A stretch of 64,000 bases of DNA from PALSA-505 sp036501145 (GTDB lineage Bacteria; Actinomycetota; Actinomycetes; Streptosporangiales; Streptosporangiaceae): positions 1 to 64,000 of the forward strand of contig DASYAV010000127.1 of NCBI GenBank assembly GCA_036501145.1, written 5' to 3'. This document shows positions 48,668 through 56,854 of the stretch, in pieces. The first letter of the stretch is position 1; every line of letters begins with the position of its first letter. The position numbers and the translations under genes are program-made. The notes beneath the pieces are model-generated. The model saw nothing but the letters and a program-made list of their open reading frames with translations. It was not told where the DNA came from and ran no database searches.

Positions 48668-49074
48668 ATGAGCCACTTCACCACCATGACCACCCAGCTC
48701 ACCGACACCGACGCGCTGCGCGCCGCGCTGGCCGACCTCGGCTACGGCAAGATCGAGGTGCATGACCAGCCGCAGCAGCTGTACGGCTACCTGGGCGGCA
48801 AGCGGGCGGACCGGGCCAACGTGATCATCCGCCGCGAGCACATCGGCCGGGCCTCCAACGACATCGGCTTCCTGCGCCAGGACGGCGGCGGTTCCTCGCC
48901 GTGATCAGCGACTACGACCGGGCCAGGCACGACGAGCGGTGGCTGGGCAAGCTGACCGCCCGGCACGCCTACCACGTCGCCACGACGACGCTGTCCGCGC
49001 AGGGGTTCGACGTGGTGGAGGAGACCAGCGAGCGGGACGGCACGGTCCGCCTGGTGCTGCGCCGGTTCCACTGA
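48668..49074 (+). pseudogene. DUF1257 (Ycf35-like) gene split by a frameshift
   Basis: ATG 48668 reads MSHFTTMTTQLTDTDALRAALADLGYG, then YGYLGGKRADRANVIIRREHIGRASNDIGFLRQDGGG, the N-terminal two thirds of DUF1257. This frame stops at TGA 48902-48904. The missing C-terminal third (ISDYDRARHDERWLGKLTARHAYHVATTTL, ending GTVRLVLRRFH) follows at once in the -1 frame and can start at GTG 48901, overlapping the stop. One base appears lost near 48885-48895 (GGCGGCGGTTCC). This could be a sequencing error, a pseudogene, programmed slippage, or two coupled half-proteins. Confidence 0.78.
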
Positions 49075-49122
49075 TCAGCGGCGCGCCCGCCCAGCATGGC
49101 CCGGCCGGCCAGCGGGGCCAGG

Positions 49123-49857
49123 TCAGGGCGGCTCGGCCCGGTCCCGCAGTTCGACGCAGCACTCGCCGCGGTGCGGCCGGAGCGCCGCCTCGACCGTCGG
49201 GGCGTCCAGCCCGGCCACCACCCCGGCCAGGAACGCCTGGTTGATGCCGCACACCATCTCGGGCGCCCGGCCGACCAGCGGGTGGAAGGGGCAGTTGCGC
49301 AGCCGGACGCAGCCGGGGGCTTGCCTGGCGGGCTCGAAGCCACACCGTTCCAGCAGCCCGCTGATCAGCGTCAGAGCGCGTTCGGTGCCCAGCCGCCCCG
49401 GGCGGGCCTGGCCGCGCTCGGCGGCGCCGAGCGCCTCGCCGCGCTGGCCCGCCACCCGCAGCGCCAGGCCGGCCGCCTCCTCCCCCTCGTGCTGCGCCAG
49501 CACCGCGTCCAGCAGGATGCCGGCCAGCATCTCGTGGCTGCGCGGCGGGATGCTGACCTGGATGTCCGCGCCGGACGGCTGGTACACCTTGGGCGCCCGG
49601 CCGACCTTGCGCGTGCCGCCCGGCTGCCCGTAGTGCGCCTGGAGCGCGCCGACCTCGACGAGCTTGTCGAGGTGGAAGGCGGCCAGCTTGCGGGAGATAC
49701 CCACGGCGGCGGCGGCCTCGTCGCGGGTCACCGGCCGGCCCGCGGCCCGGATGAAGGCATACATCCCGCGCCGCAGCTCGTCGTCGAGCGCGGCGATAGC
49801 CCGGATGCCGGGATCAGCGGCCACCCTGTCCATGCTAGCACCAGCAGTAGCTGACAT
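49123..49857 (-). CDS. ArsR/SufR-like HTH regulator with Cys-rich C-terminus
   Basis: About 244 residues. A winged helix (ALDDELRRGMYAFIRAAGRPVTRDEAAAAVGISRKLAAFHLDKLVEVGAL) leads to a C-terminal effector domain with C-x10-C-x5-C-x13-C (CGFEPARQAPGC, then CVRLRNCPFHPLVGRAPEMVCG) and GECC near the end. That spacing recalls SufR-type iron-sulfur sensors, so an Fe-S cluster or metal is a reasonable guess. Starts at 49857 or 49833 are both possible. It is divergent from folE with an AT-rich operator-like gap. Confidence 0.8.
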   Translation of the reverse strand: MSATAGASMDRVAADPGIRAIAALDDELRRGMYAFIRAAGRPVTRDEAAAAVGISRKLAAFHLDKLVEVGALQAHYGQPGGTRKVGRAPKVYQPSGADIQVSIPPRSHEMLAGILLDAVLAQHEGEEAAGLALRVAGQRGEALGAAERGQARPGRLGTERALTLISGLLERCGFEPARQAPGCVRLRNCPFHPLVGRAPEMVCGINQAFLAGVVAGLDAPTVEAALRPHRGECCVELRDRAEPP

Positions 49858-49874
49858 AATCCGACCATTGCCTC

Positions 49875-49921
49875 ATTATTCCTCGTCATCAACCTGCTCC
49901 ATATATTACGCTAAGAATAAT
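49875..49921. promoter_or_regulatory. AT-rich divergent promoter with ATTATTC/GAATAAT arms
   Basis: The 92-base gap between the Cys-rich regulator and folE is strikingly AT-rich. ATTATTC (49875-49881) and its inverse GAATAAT (49915-49921) flank a TATATTACG patch. Likely regulator-binding and overlapping promoters. Confidence 0.55.
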
Positions 49922-49949
49922 TAGTCAATCGGCGCTACAGGAGCTGGCC

Positions 49950-50600
49950 ATGACGACGACAGAGCTGCGGCAGGCGGATGACATCCCGTGCGCCGGTGAC
50001 GCGCGCCCCGGGGCGGCACTGCGGGTGGTGCATGACTGCGGGCCGGGCATCGACCTGGACGCCGCGGAGCGGGCCGCGGCGCAGTTCCTCGAGGCGCTGG
50101 GCGTGGACCTGGACGCCGAGGGGATGCGGGCCACCCCGGGCCGGATGGCCCGCGGGTACGCCGAGCTGCTCACCCCGCGCCCGTTCAACCTGACCACGTT
50201 CCCCAACGACGAGGGCTACGACGAGCTCGTGCTGGCCCGCGGCATCCCGCTGCGGTCGGTCTGCGAGCACCACCTGCTGCCGTTCTCCGGCGTCGCACAC
50301 GTCGGCTACCTGCCCGGCCAGCGCATCCTCGGGCTGTCCAAGCTGGCCCGGACCGTCGAGCACTTCGCCCGCCGCCCCCAGGTGCAGGAGCGGCTCACCA
50401 AGCAGGTCGCCGACTGGCTGTACACCCAGCTGCAGCCGCGCGGCGTGGGCGTGGTCATCGAGGCCGACCACACCTGCATGACGCTGCGCGGCGTCAAGGC
50501 CACCGGCTCCCGCACCGTCACCTCGACCCTGCTCGGCACCCTGCGCGAAGATCCCCGCTCCCGCCAGGAGTTCTTCGCCCTCACCGGGGCCGGCGGCTGA
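49950..50600 (+). CDS. folE: GTP cyclohydrolase I
   Basis: 216 residues. RSVCEHHLLPFSGVAHVGYLPG and DHTCMTLRGVK carry the zinc ligands (Cys and His of CEHH, Cys of DHTC) and active-site His. MRATPGRMARGYAELL and LGLSKLARTVEHFARRPQVQERLTKQVAD are also diagnostic. It converts GTP to dihydroneopterin triphosphate, the first step to folate or tetrahydrobiopterin-type pterins. The setting, facing a Cys-rich regulator and away from other fol genes, suggests a second, regulated copy, perhaps one adapted to metal stress. Confidence 0.95.
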   Translation: MTTTELRQADDIPCAGDARPGAALRVVHDCGPGIDLDAAERAAAQFLEALGVDLDAEGMRATPGRMARGYAELLTPRPFNLTTFPNDEGYDELVLARGIPLRSVCEHHLLPFSGVAHVGYLPGQRILGLSKLARTVEHFARRPQVQERLTKQVADWLYTQLQPRGVGVVIEADHTCMTLRGVKATGSRTVTSTLLGTLREDPRSRQEFFALTGAGG

Positions 50601-50634
50601 CGCCCGCACCGGCTTACCCAGAAGGAGCGCACAG

Positions 50635-51840
50635 ATGACAGCGCACGGATTCGTCATCGTCGGGGCCGGCCTGGCCGGCGCCAAGACCGTGGAGGCGCTG
50701 CGCGGCAGCGGCTTCGACGGGCAGGTCACGCTGGTCGGCGAGGAGGTGGAGCTGCCCTACGAGCGGCCCCCGCTGTCCAAGGACTACCTCACCGGCAAGG
50801 CGGACCGCGGCAGCGTGTTCGTGCACGACGCGGACTGGTACCAGCAGCGGGACATCGACCTGCGGCTGGGCAGCCCGGCCAGCGCCATCGACCGGGCCGC
50901 CCGCGAGGTGCGGCTGGCCGACGGCAGCGTGCTGCCCTACGGCAAGCTGCTGATCGCCACCGGGGCCAGCCCGCGCCGGCTGCCCGGCGCCAGCGGCGTG
51001 CACTACCTGCGGACCATCGGCGACTCCGACCGGCTCAAGGAGATCCTCGGCACCCGGTCGCACCTGACCGTGATCGGCGCCGGGTGGATCGGGCTGGAGG
51101 TGGCCGCCGCTGCCCGGCAGGCCGGCCTGCAGGTCACCGTGGCCGAGACCCTGGAGCTGCCGCTGCTGCGCGTGCTCGGCCCGCGGATCGCCCAGGTCTT
51201 CGCCGACCTGCACCGGGCGCACGGGGTCTCGCTGCGGCTCGGGGTGACCATCGAGGAGGTCACCGGCCGCGGCGTCCGGCTTGCCGGGGGAACCTTCATC
51301 GAGGCGGACGCGGTCGTGGCCGGCATCGGCGCCACGCCCAACACCCAGCTGGCCGAGCAGGCCGGGCTCGAGGTCAGCGACGGCATCCTCACCAGCGACG
51401 CGCTGCGGACCAGTGACCCCGACATCTTCGCCGCCGGCGATGTGGCCCGGGCCCACCACCCGCTGCTGGGTCAGCACGTACGCGTCGAGCACTGGGCGAA
51501 CGCGCTGAACCAGCCGGCCACCGCCGCGGCGGCCATGCTGGGCCAGGACGCCAGCTACCGGGAGCTGCCGTACTTCTACACCGACCAGTACGACCTGGGC
51601 ATGGAGTACCTCGGCTACGCCACCCCCGGCGGCTACGACGAGGTCGTGGTGCGCGGCGACCTCGCCACCCGCGAGTTCATCGCGTTCTGGCTGCGCGACC
51701 GCCGGGTCCAGGCCGGGATGAACGTCAACGTCTGGGACGTCACCGAGGACATCAAGAAGCTGATCACGTCCGGGCACCCCGTCGACCCCGCCGCCCTGGC
51801 CGACCCCGGCACCCCGCTGGACGGCCTCGCCGCCGGCTGA
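50635..51840 (+). CDS. FAD/NAD(P)-dependent ferredoxin reductase
   Basis: 401 residues. The FAD loop VGAGLAGAKTVEALRGSG, ELPYERPPLSKDYLTGKAD and the NAD loop VIGAGWIGLEVAAAARQAG are present, along with IFAAGDVARAHHPLLGQHVRVEHWANA. This is the rhodocoxin/putidaredoxin-reductase branch that feeds electrons to 2Fe-2S or 3Fe-4S ferredoxins for P450s and dioxygenases. No ferredoxin gene is adjacent, but two P450 genes lie 4 kb downstream. AAGGAG precedes ATG 50635, 35 bases after folE. Confidence 0.92.
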   Translation: MTAHGFVIVGAGLAGAKTVEALRGSGFDGQVTLVGEEVELPYERPPLSKDYLTGKADRGSVFVHDADWYQQRDIDLRLGSPASAIDRAAREVRLADGSVLPYGKLLIATGASPRRLPGASGVHYLRTIGDSDRLKEILGTRSHLTVIGAGWIGLEVAAAARQAGLQVTVAETLELPLLRVLGPRIAQVFADLHRAHGVSLRLGVTIEEVTGRGVRLAGGTFIEADAVVAGIGATPNTQLAEQAGLEVSDGILTSDALRTSDPDIFAAGDVARAHHPLLGQHVRVEHWANALNQPATAAAAMLGQDASYRELPYFYTDQYDLGMEYLGYATPGGYDEVVVRGDLATREFIAFWLRDRRVQAGMNVNVWDVTEDIKKLITSGHPVDPAALADPGTPLDGLAAG

Positions 51841-52215
51841 CCAGGTCAGCGGCCATAATCGACGGAGTTTTTGGCTGGTGCCACAGCGCCATTAATCGCC
51901 CATCGACCAGGGGGTGCCGCCGCGGAGTTGAGCGCGCCTTTTACTGGCGGGCGTTTGCGCAGTTCGGGAAGTTGTTTCCCGGTTCCGCCACCGAGCGTGG
52001 GCTGGCGAGCCTAATCTGTGATTCGCGAGTGGTTACACATTCCCGCTTACCCGGTAACAGGCCGTTAAGTAGCACGGAATCGTGGCCTGCGTCGAATGGT
52101 CGCGCCGGAAGCTGGGCGCGCTGACCAATTCGTCTAGTCGCGTGGCAATGTTTGGAGCCAACTCCATGCTTGCTGTGCGCTGTCCGGTCGACCGGCTCGA
52201 TCTGTGAAGGTGGCC
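51841..52215 (+). other. Conservon promoter region, no gene seen
   Basis: 375 bases without a credible gene. A 7+1+7 inverted repeat GCTGACC-A-GGTCAGC (51836-51850) overlaps the stop of the reductase gene and could act as a weak 3-prime hairpin. The stretch to the right, less GC-rich around 52010-52090, should hold the cvn operon promoter. Confidence 0.5.
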
Positions 52216-54048
52216 ATGGCTCGCTCCCCCTCCGAGTCCCGTTCCCTCTCCTCCCCGCCGGTGCCTTCTCCCGAGTCTTCCGGCCCGCGCCCCGAGCCCC
52301 GGCACAGCGCGCCCCTTGAGGCTCCAGGTGCGGTATCTTCCAGCACCGCGCCTGCCAGGTCGCCGGGTATCGCACCATCCGGCCACCCGGCCGCAGCGGA
52401 GCTCCCGGATGCGGGTTCCACGGGGCCACTGTGGACGGCAGCCTTCGTCGCGGGCGCCTGCGGTCTCCTGGCGTCCCTGGCTGCCGCCGTCTTCGGCGCG
52501 GGCGGTGAAAGGACGGATGTTGTGGTTGCGGGGGCGGTGGTTGCCGGAGCGGCAACGCTCGTGCTGCTGTGGATACTCATCGTGCTGCGCCAACGGCACG
52601 CAGCGGCCGCGGCGCAATGGGCGCATGATGCAGCAGAGCTGCAGCGCCGCGCCGTGCACCTTGAGCAGTCAGATTACGAGCGGCAGGTCCACTACAACGG
52701 GACCCTGAACGCACTGGCCGAAGCCGTTGACCACCTGGTACATATCCAGCTTCCCGCGGCGCTGAACGGTTCAGAAGCGTCCCAGCCGCTGCCCGATTCC
52801 GCCACGGTGAACGGTGAGGCCGCAGCACTGTGCGGACGTGTGACGACTGCGGTGGCCGAGGGCGCCGCTAGGCTCCGGGGCCAACTCGAGGGGCTCCGGG
52901 GCCAACTCGAGGATCAGACCGAGTCGTCCCGGCTGGCGGTGATCACACTCGCCCGGCGGGTCCAGGCCTCTGCGCACCGCATTCAGGAAGAGGCGACCCG
53001 GATGGCAGGCCGACACGCTTCGGACACCGATGTGCTCGAGTCCAGCATGCGTGTGGATCACGCGGCGGCGCAGCAGGCCCGGCACGCACAGAGCGTGGCA
53101 GTCCTTTGTGGAGAATGGCCTGGGCAGCAGTGGCCGCAGCCGTTGCCCTTGCTGGACGTGGTTCGTGCCGCATCCAGCCGGATCGTGGCCTACCGGCGAG
53201 TGACGGTATCCGGTGAGCCGGACATCGCTGCCACCGCGACCGTCGTCGAGCCGTTGATCCACTTGATCGCCGAATTGCTCGCAAACGCGACGCAATCCTC
53301 TCCTCCGACGACCCAGGTTCTGGTGACGGTGCGCACGGTTCAGCGAGGCGCGGTCATCGAGATGGACGACGGTGGCGTCGGCATGGAGGAGCACCAGCTC
53401 GAGCAAGCTAGAGAGATCGTCTCCGGCCGCCGGCTGCTCAGGCTGGGAAATTTGGGAGAGATCCCACAGACGGGCATGCCGGTGATCGGGCAGTATGTCC
53501 ATCGGCATGGGTTCCGCGTGGACCTTATGCCATCGCCGTATGGCGGTGTACGGGCGGTAGTGCTGGTTCCCGTGCATATGGTCGAGAACCTGGAACAGAG
53601 CGAAACGCCCCGGCCGCTTACGGCGGGTCCGCAGGCCGGCGCGGCGCTAACGGGACACGCTGACGTGCCTGCAATCAGCGCAGGAAGCGTGCCTGCAGTC
53701 GCCGCAACGGAAACGGGTTCCCTGCCGCACCGACGCTCCCGGCGCAGCGAATCCGCGACACACGCTCACGGCAACATGTCACCGGCGGAATCGGATCTCC
53801 CCACGCAGACACCGGAACAGGCAGGTGCCTGGATGGCTGCATATTTCAGCGGCTCCCCCGATGAGGGCACGGCGCCCGACCCTGCGCGTTCAGCTCCCGG
53901 GGCCGATGAGACCACGGCTTCCCCGGGCGGCCAGGCCGAAGCCGCCCATCGCAGTGCCGATCCTCCTGGTAACAGTGATCCGCCCCGGAGTAGTGCGGAC
54001 AGCCCTGGCAACGAGTTAGCTCAAGTCATGCAACGGAGACGGCGATAA
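52216..54048 (+). CDS. cvnA: Conservon protein CvnA, sensor-kinase-like ATPase
   Basis: 610 residues. A Ser/Pro-rich N-terminus is followed by two transmembrane helices (about 70-120), a helical region with a short tandem repeat (LRGQLEG/LRGQLED) and a GHKL ATPase-like domain (LIAELLANATQSSPPTTQVLV as N-box, EMDDGGVGMEE as G1). The C-terminal tail is disordered. CvnA proteins look like histidine kinases but lack a normal phosphoacceptor H-box, and none is seen here. With CvnB-D it forms a membrane complex likened to eukaryotic G-protein-coupled receptors. ATG 52216 is preferred to GTG 52204 because AAGGTG precedes it. Confidence 0.9.
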   Translation: MARSPSESRSLSSPPVPSPESSGPRPEPRHSAPLEAPGAVSSSTAPARSPGIAPSGHPAAAELPDAGSTGPLWTAAFVAGACGLLASLAAAVFGAGGERTDVVVAGAVVAGAATLVLLWILIVLRQRHAAAAAQWAHDAAELQRRAVHLEQSDYERQVHYNGTLNALAEAVDHLVHIQLPAALNGSEASQPLPDSATVNGEAAALCGRVTTAVAEGAARLRGQLEGLRGQLEDQTESSRLAVITLARRVQASAHRIQEEATRMAGRHASDTDVLESSMRVDHAAAQQARHAQSVAVLCGEWPGQQWPQPLPLLDVVRAASSRIVAYRRVTVSGEPDIAATATVVEPLIHLIAELLANATQSSPPTTQVLVTVRTVQRGAVIEMDDGGVGMEEHQLEQAREIVSGRRLLRLGNLGEIPQTGMPVIGQYVHRHGFRVDLMPSPYGGVRAVVLVPVHMVENLEQSETPRPLTAGPQAGAALTGHADVPAISAGSVPAVAATETGSLPHRRSRRSESATHAHGNMSPAESDLPTQTPEQAGAWMAAYFSGSPDEGTAPDPARSAPGADETTASPGGQAEAAHRSADPPGNSDPPRSSADSPGNELAQVMQRRRR

Positions 54049-54443
54049 TGCAGGTCGGGAACTGGATGATTGACGAGGTCACCTGGGTGCAGGGCGTGCG
54101 GCATGTTGTGGTGGCCACGTCGGACGGGCTGGTGACGGCCCGCTCGGACGGGACCAGCGAGGATGTCGCCGACCGGATGGCGGCAGCGTGCGCCGGCCTG
54201 CACTCACTTGGCCGGAGCGTGGGAAAGGAATTTGGGACCGCGAGTCGCGCCGTCCATCAAGTGATGGTGGGCTTCGACGGCGGGTACCTGTTTGTGCGGC
54301 GCGCCGGGGATGGCTCGCACTTGGCAGTCGTCACGGAGCAGGTCGTCGATCCAGGGCTCATAGGCCAGCAGATGCAGGCGCAGGTGGTCAAGATCGGCGA
54401 CCGGAATCTGGCCACGCCTCCACGGCGTAACACGACGGTATGA
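54048..54443 (+). CDS. cvnB: Conservon protein CvnB, roadblock/LC7 domain
   Basis: 131 residues covering one roadblock/LC7 domain: VTWVQGVRHVVVATSDGLVTARSDG (first strand and turn), DRMAAACAGLHSLGRSVGKEF (helix) and HQVMVGFDGGYLFVRRAGDGSHLAVVTE. Roadblock proteins act as scaffolds or GTPase-activating partners for small GTPases of the MglA/CvnD type. The ATG overlaps the cvnA stop by one base (TAATG). Confidence 0.93.
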   Translation: MQVGNWMIDEVTWVQGVRHVVVATSDGLVTARSDGTSEDVADRMAAACAGLHSLGRSVGKEFGTASRAVHQVMVGFDGGYLFVRRAGDGSHLAVVTEQVVDPGLIGQQMQAQVVKIGDRNLATPPRRNTTV

Positions 54444-54844
54444 GCGGTCAGGGCGAGTATCACGATCGCCCAGTTCGCCTCTATGTGATCACCGGCGGCC
54501 GGGCACGCCCGTCCCGCAACACGATCAGGCCCGAGACGCTGCTGGTCGTAGCCGATGCCGGGAAGCAACTGCCGGTTTCGGCCAGCACCGAGGAACGTGC
54601 GTTGCTGAGAATGTGCCATCGGCTCCTGTCACTGGTCGAAGCCGCCGTTCACTTGGAGTTGCCGGTGAGCGTGGTCAGCGTTGTCGCCTCCGACCTGATC
54701 GATGCCGGTTACCTGACGATGCGCGGGAGCAGCGACGGATCACCCCCGGGCATTGCCCCGGCGGAACCTGGCGAATTCGCGGCCACCCGGCCTGACCGGA
54801 AGCTATTGCAGGAGGTGCTGGATGGTCTCCGCAAGCTCAGATGA
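54440..54844 (+). CDS. cvnC: Conservon protein CvnC, DUF742
   Basis: 134 residues of DUF742: RPVRLYVITGGRARPSRNTIRPETLLVVAD opening, a winged-helix-like middle (RALLRMCHRLLSLVEAAVHLELPVSVVSVVASDLIDAGYL) and the ending PDRKLLQEVLDGLRKL. It overlaps cvnB by four bases and the GTPase gene by 23. In conservons CvnC bridges CvnA/B and the GTPase; biochemical role otherwise open. Confidence 0.93.
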   Translation: MSGQGEYHDRPVRLYVITGGRARPSRNTIRPETLLVVADAGKQLPVSASTEERALLRMCHRLLSLVEAAVHLELPVSVVSVVASDLIDAGYLTMRGSSDGSPPGIAPAEPGEFAATRPDRKLLQEVLDGLRKLR

Positions 54845-55421
54845 GCGCTACCTGCCCGGTACCGTCCGGCGGTCAGCGAAGATCCTGGTGGTTGGCTCAT
54901 TCGGCGTCGGCAAGACCACGCTGATCGGTTCGGTGAGCGAGATCCTGCCGCTCCGGACCGAGGAGACGATGACCGTGGCGAGCGTGGGAGTCGACGATCT
55001 GGCTGGCTTGCGGGACAAGGTGACCACGACAGTGGCCATGGATTTCGGCCGCATCACCCTCAACCCGAGTGCGGTGCTGTATCTGTTCGGCACGCCCGGC
55101 CAGCGCCGCTTCTGGGACCTCTGGGATGGTCTGGCGGAAGGTGCCGCCGGTGCTCTGGTCCTGGTCGATACCCGGCGACTTGCGGGCTGCTTCGAGGTTC
55201 TCGACCAACTGGAACTGCGGACAGACAATCTGCCTTTCGCAGTGGCGGTCAATGTCTTCCCAGACAGCAGCCGGCACAGCATCGACGAGCTCCGCCAGGC
55301 TCTGGACCTGCTACCGGAGACACCCATCGTGCACTGCGACGCCCGTGACCGTCATTCGTCGGTCGAGGCGCTCATCACCCTCACCGAATACGCCCTTGCC
55401 GCTGAGGAAGGTTCCGCGTGA
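54822..55421 (+). CDS. cvnD: Conservon protein CvnD, small GTPase
   Basis: 199 residues. The P-loop is VVGSFGVGKTTL (25-33), the switch region is ETMTVASVGVDD, Walker B-like MDFGRITL, and LFGTPGQRRFWDLW stands where Ras-like proteins have DTAGQ. VNVFPDS replaces NKxD, as usual in this DUF and ATP/GTP-binding group. ATG 54822 has GGAGGTG (54811-54817) in front, which fixes the start inside the end of cvnC. It is the switch of the conservon. Confidence 0.93.
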   Translation: MVSASSDERYLPGTVRRSAKILVVGSFGVGKTTLIGSVSEILPLRTEETMTVASVGVDDLAGLRDKVTTTVAMDFGRITLNPSAVLYLFGTPGQRRFWDLWDGLAEGAAGALVLVDTRRLAGCFEVLDQLELRTDNLPFAVAVNVFPDSSRHSIDELRQALDLLPETPIVHCDARDRHSSVEALITLTEYALAAEEGSA

Positions 55422-55621
55422 GTACATCAAAAGAAGTCATCCCGGAAGCGGTGCACTTTCCTCTTGCTTTCTGATGGCCGCTGGGATTGTGGGGGCCGGC
55501 GTGCGGATCATCTATCTGCGCCACGCAGTCTCCCCCATTACAGGGAATGACGTAGAAGAGTGGCCGGGCGCAAACATGAAATTCGCTCCGGCTTTCGAGT
55601 GCAACCCCGAAGGGAGCCCCG

Positions 55622-56851
55622 TTGAGCACCCCTACAGCCCCGATGCCCCTGACCGCCACAACGGTCACCACCGAACCCCTCTCCGTCTACCGGCGGCTGC
55701 AGGAGCAGTGGGGTGCGGTCGCCCCGGTGGAACTTGAACCGGGTGTGAATGCGTGGCTCGTCATGGGATGGGAAGAAATCTGTCATGTGGTCCGCCACGA
55801 GCGGAGCTACTCGCGTAACCCCCAGAACTGGCGCGCCTGGCAGGAGAAAACCGTTGCCCTTGACTCCGGTCTGGGACCGATGATGTTCCCACGGGACAAC
55901 GCCTACTTTGTCGACGGCTATGAGCACTACCGGCTGCGGGCGCCGCTGGACGACGGAGTCTCCAAAGTCGTCGATCAGCAGCGGATGCGCCGTTCGGTCG
56001 CCGCAATGTGCAAGGAACTGATCGCGGGATTCGCCGGCCGCGGAGAGGCTGACCTGGTGGCCGGCTACGCGGCGGTAATCCCGATGCTGGCCGTCGCCGA
56101 CCTGTTTGGGCTGGACACCGCGGCCGGCCACGAGCTACAGCGGGCGCTGATCGCCCTGTTCGGCTCGGGTGAGGATTCCCAGGCCGGAAACCGCAAGTTC
56201 GAGGAGATCCTCGGCGGCGTGATGATGGCCCGTAAACAGCGTCCCGCGGACGACCTCACCACCGCGTTCCTCAACCACCCGAACCTGCGCAACGACGGTG
56301 AGGTTGCGCAGTCGATGGTGCTGATGATCTCCGCGGGGTACGAGACCACGACCACGTGGATCGCGCAGACGCTGCGGCTGATGCTCACTGACAATCGGTT
56401 CGGCGGGCGGATCCGTGGCGGCAGCCTGGGCATCGACGACGCCCTGGACGAGGTCCTATGGCGTGACCCGCCGATGGCCAACATGCCCGCCCGGTACGCG
56501 ATGCACGATACTGAGCTGGGCGGCCAGCGGATCCGTCGCGGCGACGCGCTGATACTGGGCCTGGCCGCCGCCAACAACGACCCCAGGGTGCACATAAACG
56601 ACCCCTGGATGGAGTTCGGCAACCGCGCCCACCTGGCCTGGAGCACAGGACCACACACCTGCCCGGCGCAGATCCCGGCCCGGATCATCACCCACACCGC
56701 CGTCGAGCATGCGTTTAACCTGCTCCCCGGCCTGCAACTTTCCGTCCCCGCTGAGCAGGTGACCGTGCAGCCATCCCCGTGGACGCGGTGCCCGGCCGCC
56801 CTGCCCGTACGCTTCCCTGTCTTCGTCGAACCGGATCCCGTCTGGAGGTAA
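55622..56851 (+). CDS. Conservon-linked cytochrome P450 lacking the ExxR motif (CYP157-like)
   Basis: 409 residues from TTG 55622 (GAAGGGAG upstream; ATG 55643 possible). The I-helix is MISAGYETTTTWIAQ, the heme loop STGPHTCPAQIP with ligand C347. At the K-helix, where P450s have ExxR, it reads D-E-V-L-W (E277 to W280), so the Arg is Trp. The same kind of loss (E-x-x-W) is reported for the CYP157 family, whose genes sit in Streptomyces conservons. Whether it monooxygenates or serves as a redox/ligand sensor for the Cvn complex is open. It ends three bases before the next P450 start. Confidence 0.9.
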   Translation: MSTPTAPMPLTATTVTTEPLSVYRRLQEQWGAVAPVELEPGVNAWLVMGWEEICHVVRHERSYSRNPQNWRAWQEKTVALDSGLGPMMFPRDNAYFVDGYEHYRLRAPLDDGVSKVVDQQRMRRSVAAMCKELIAGFAGRGEADLVAGYAAVIPMLAVADLFGLDTAAGHELQRALIALFGSGEDSQAGNRKFEEILGGVMMARKQRPADDLTTAFLNHPNLRNDGEVAQSMVLMISAGYETTTTWIAQTLRLMLTDNRFGGRIRGGSLGIDDALDEVLWRDPPMANMPARYAMHDTELGGQRIRRGDALILGLAAANNDPRVHINDPWMEFGNRAHLAWSTGPHTCPAQIPARIITHTAVEHAFNLLPGLQLSVPAEQVTVQPSPWTRCPAALPVRFPVFVEPDPVWR

Positions 56852-56854
56852 CAA

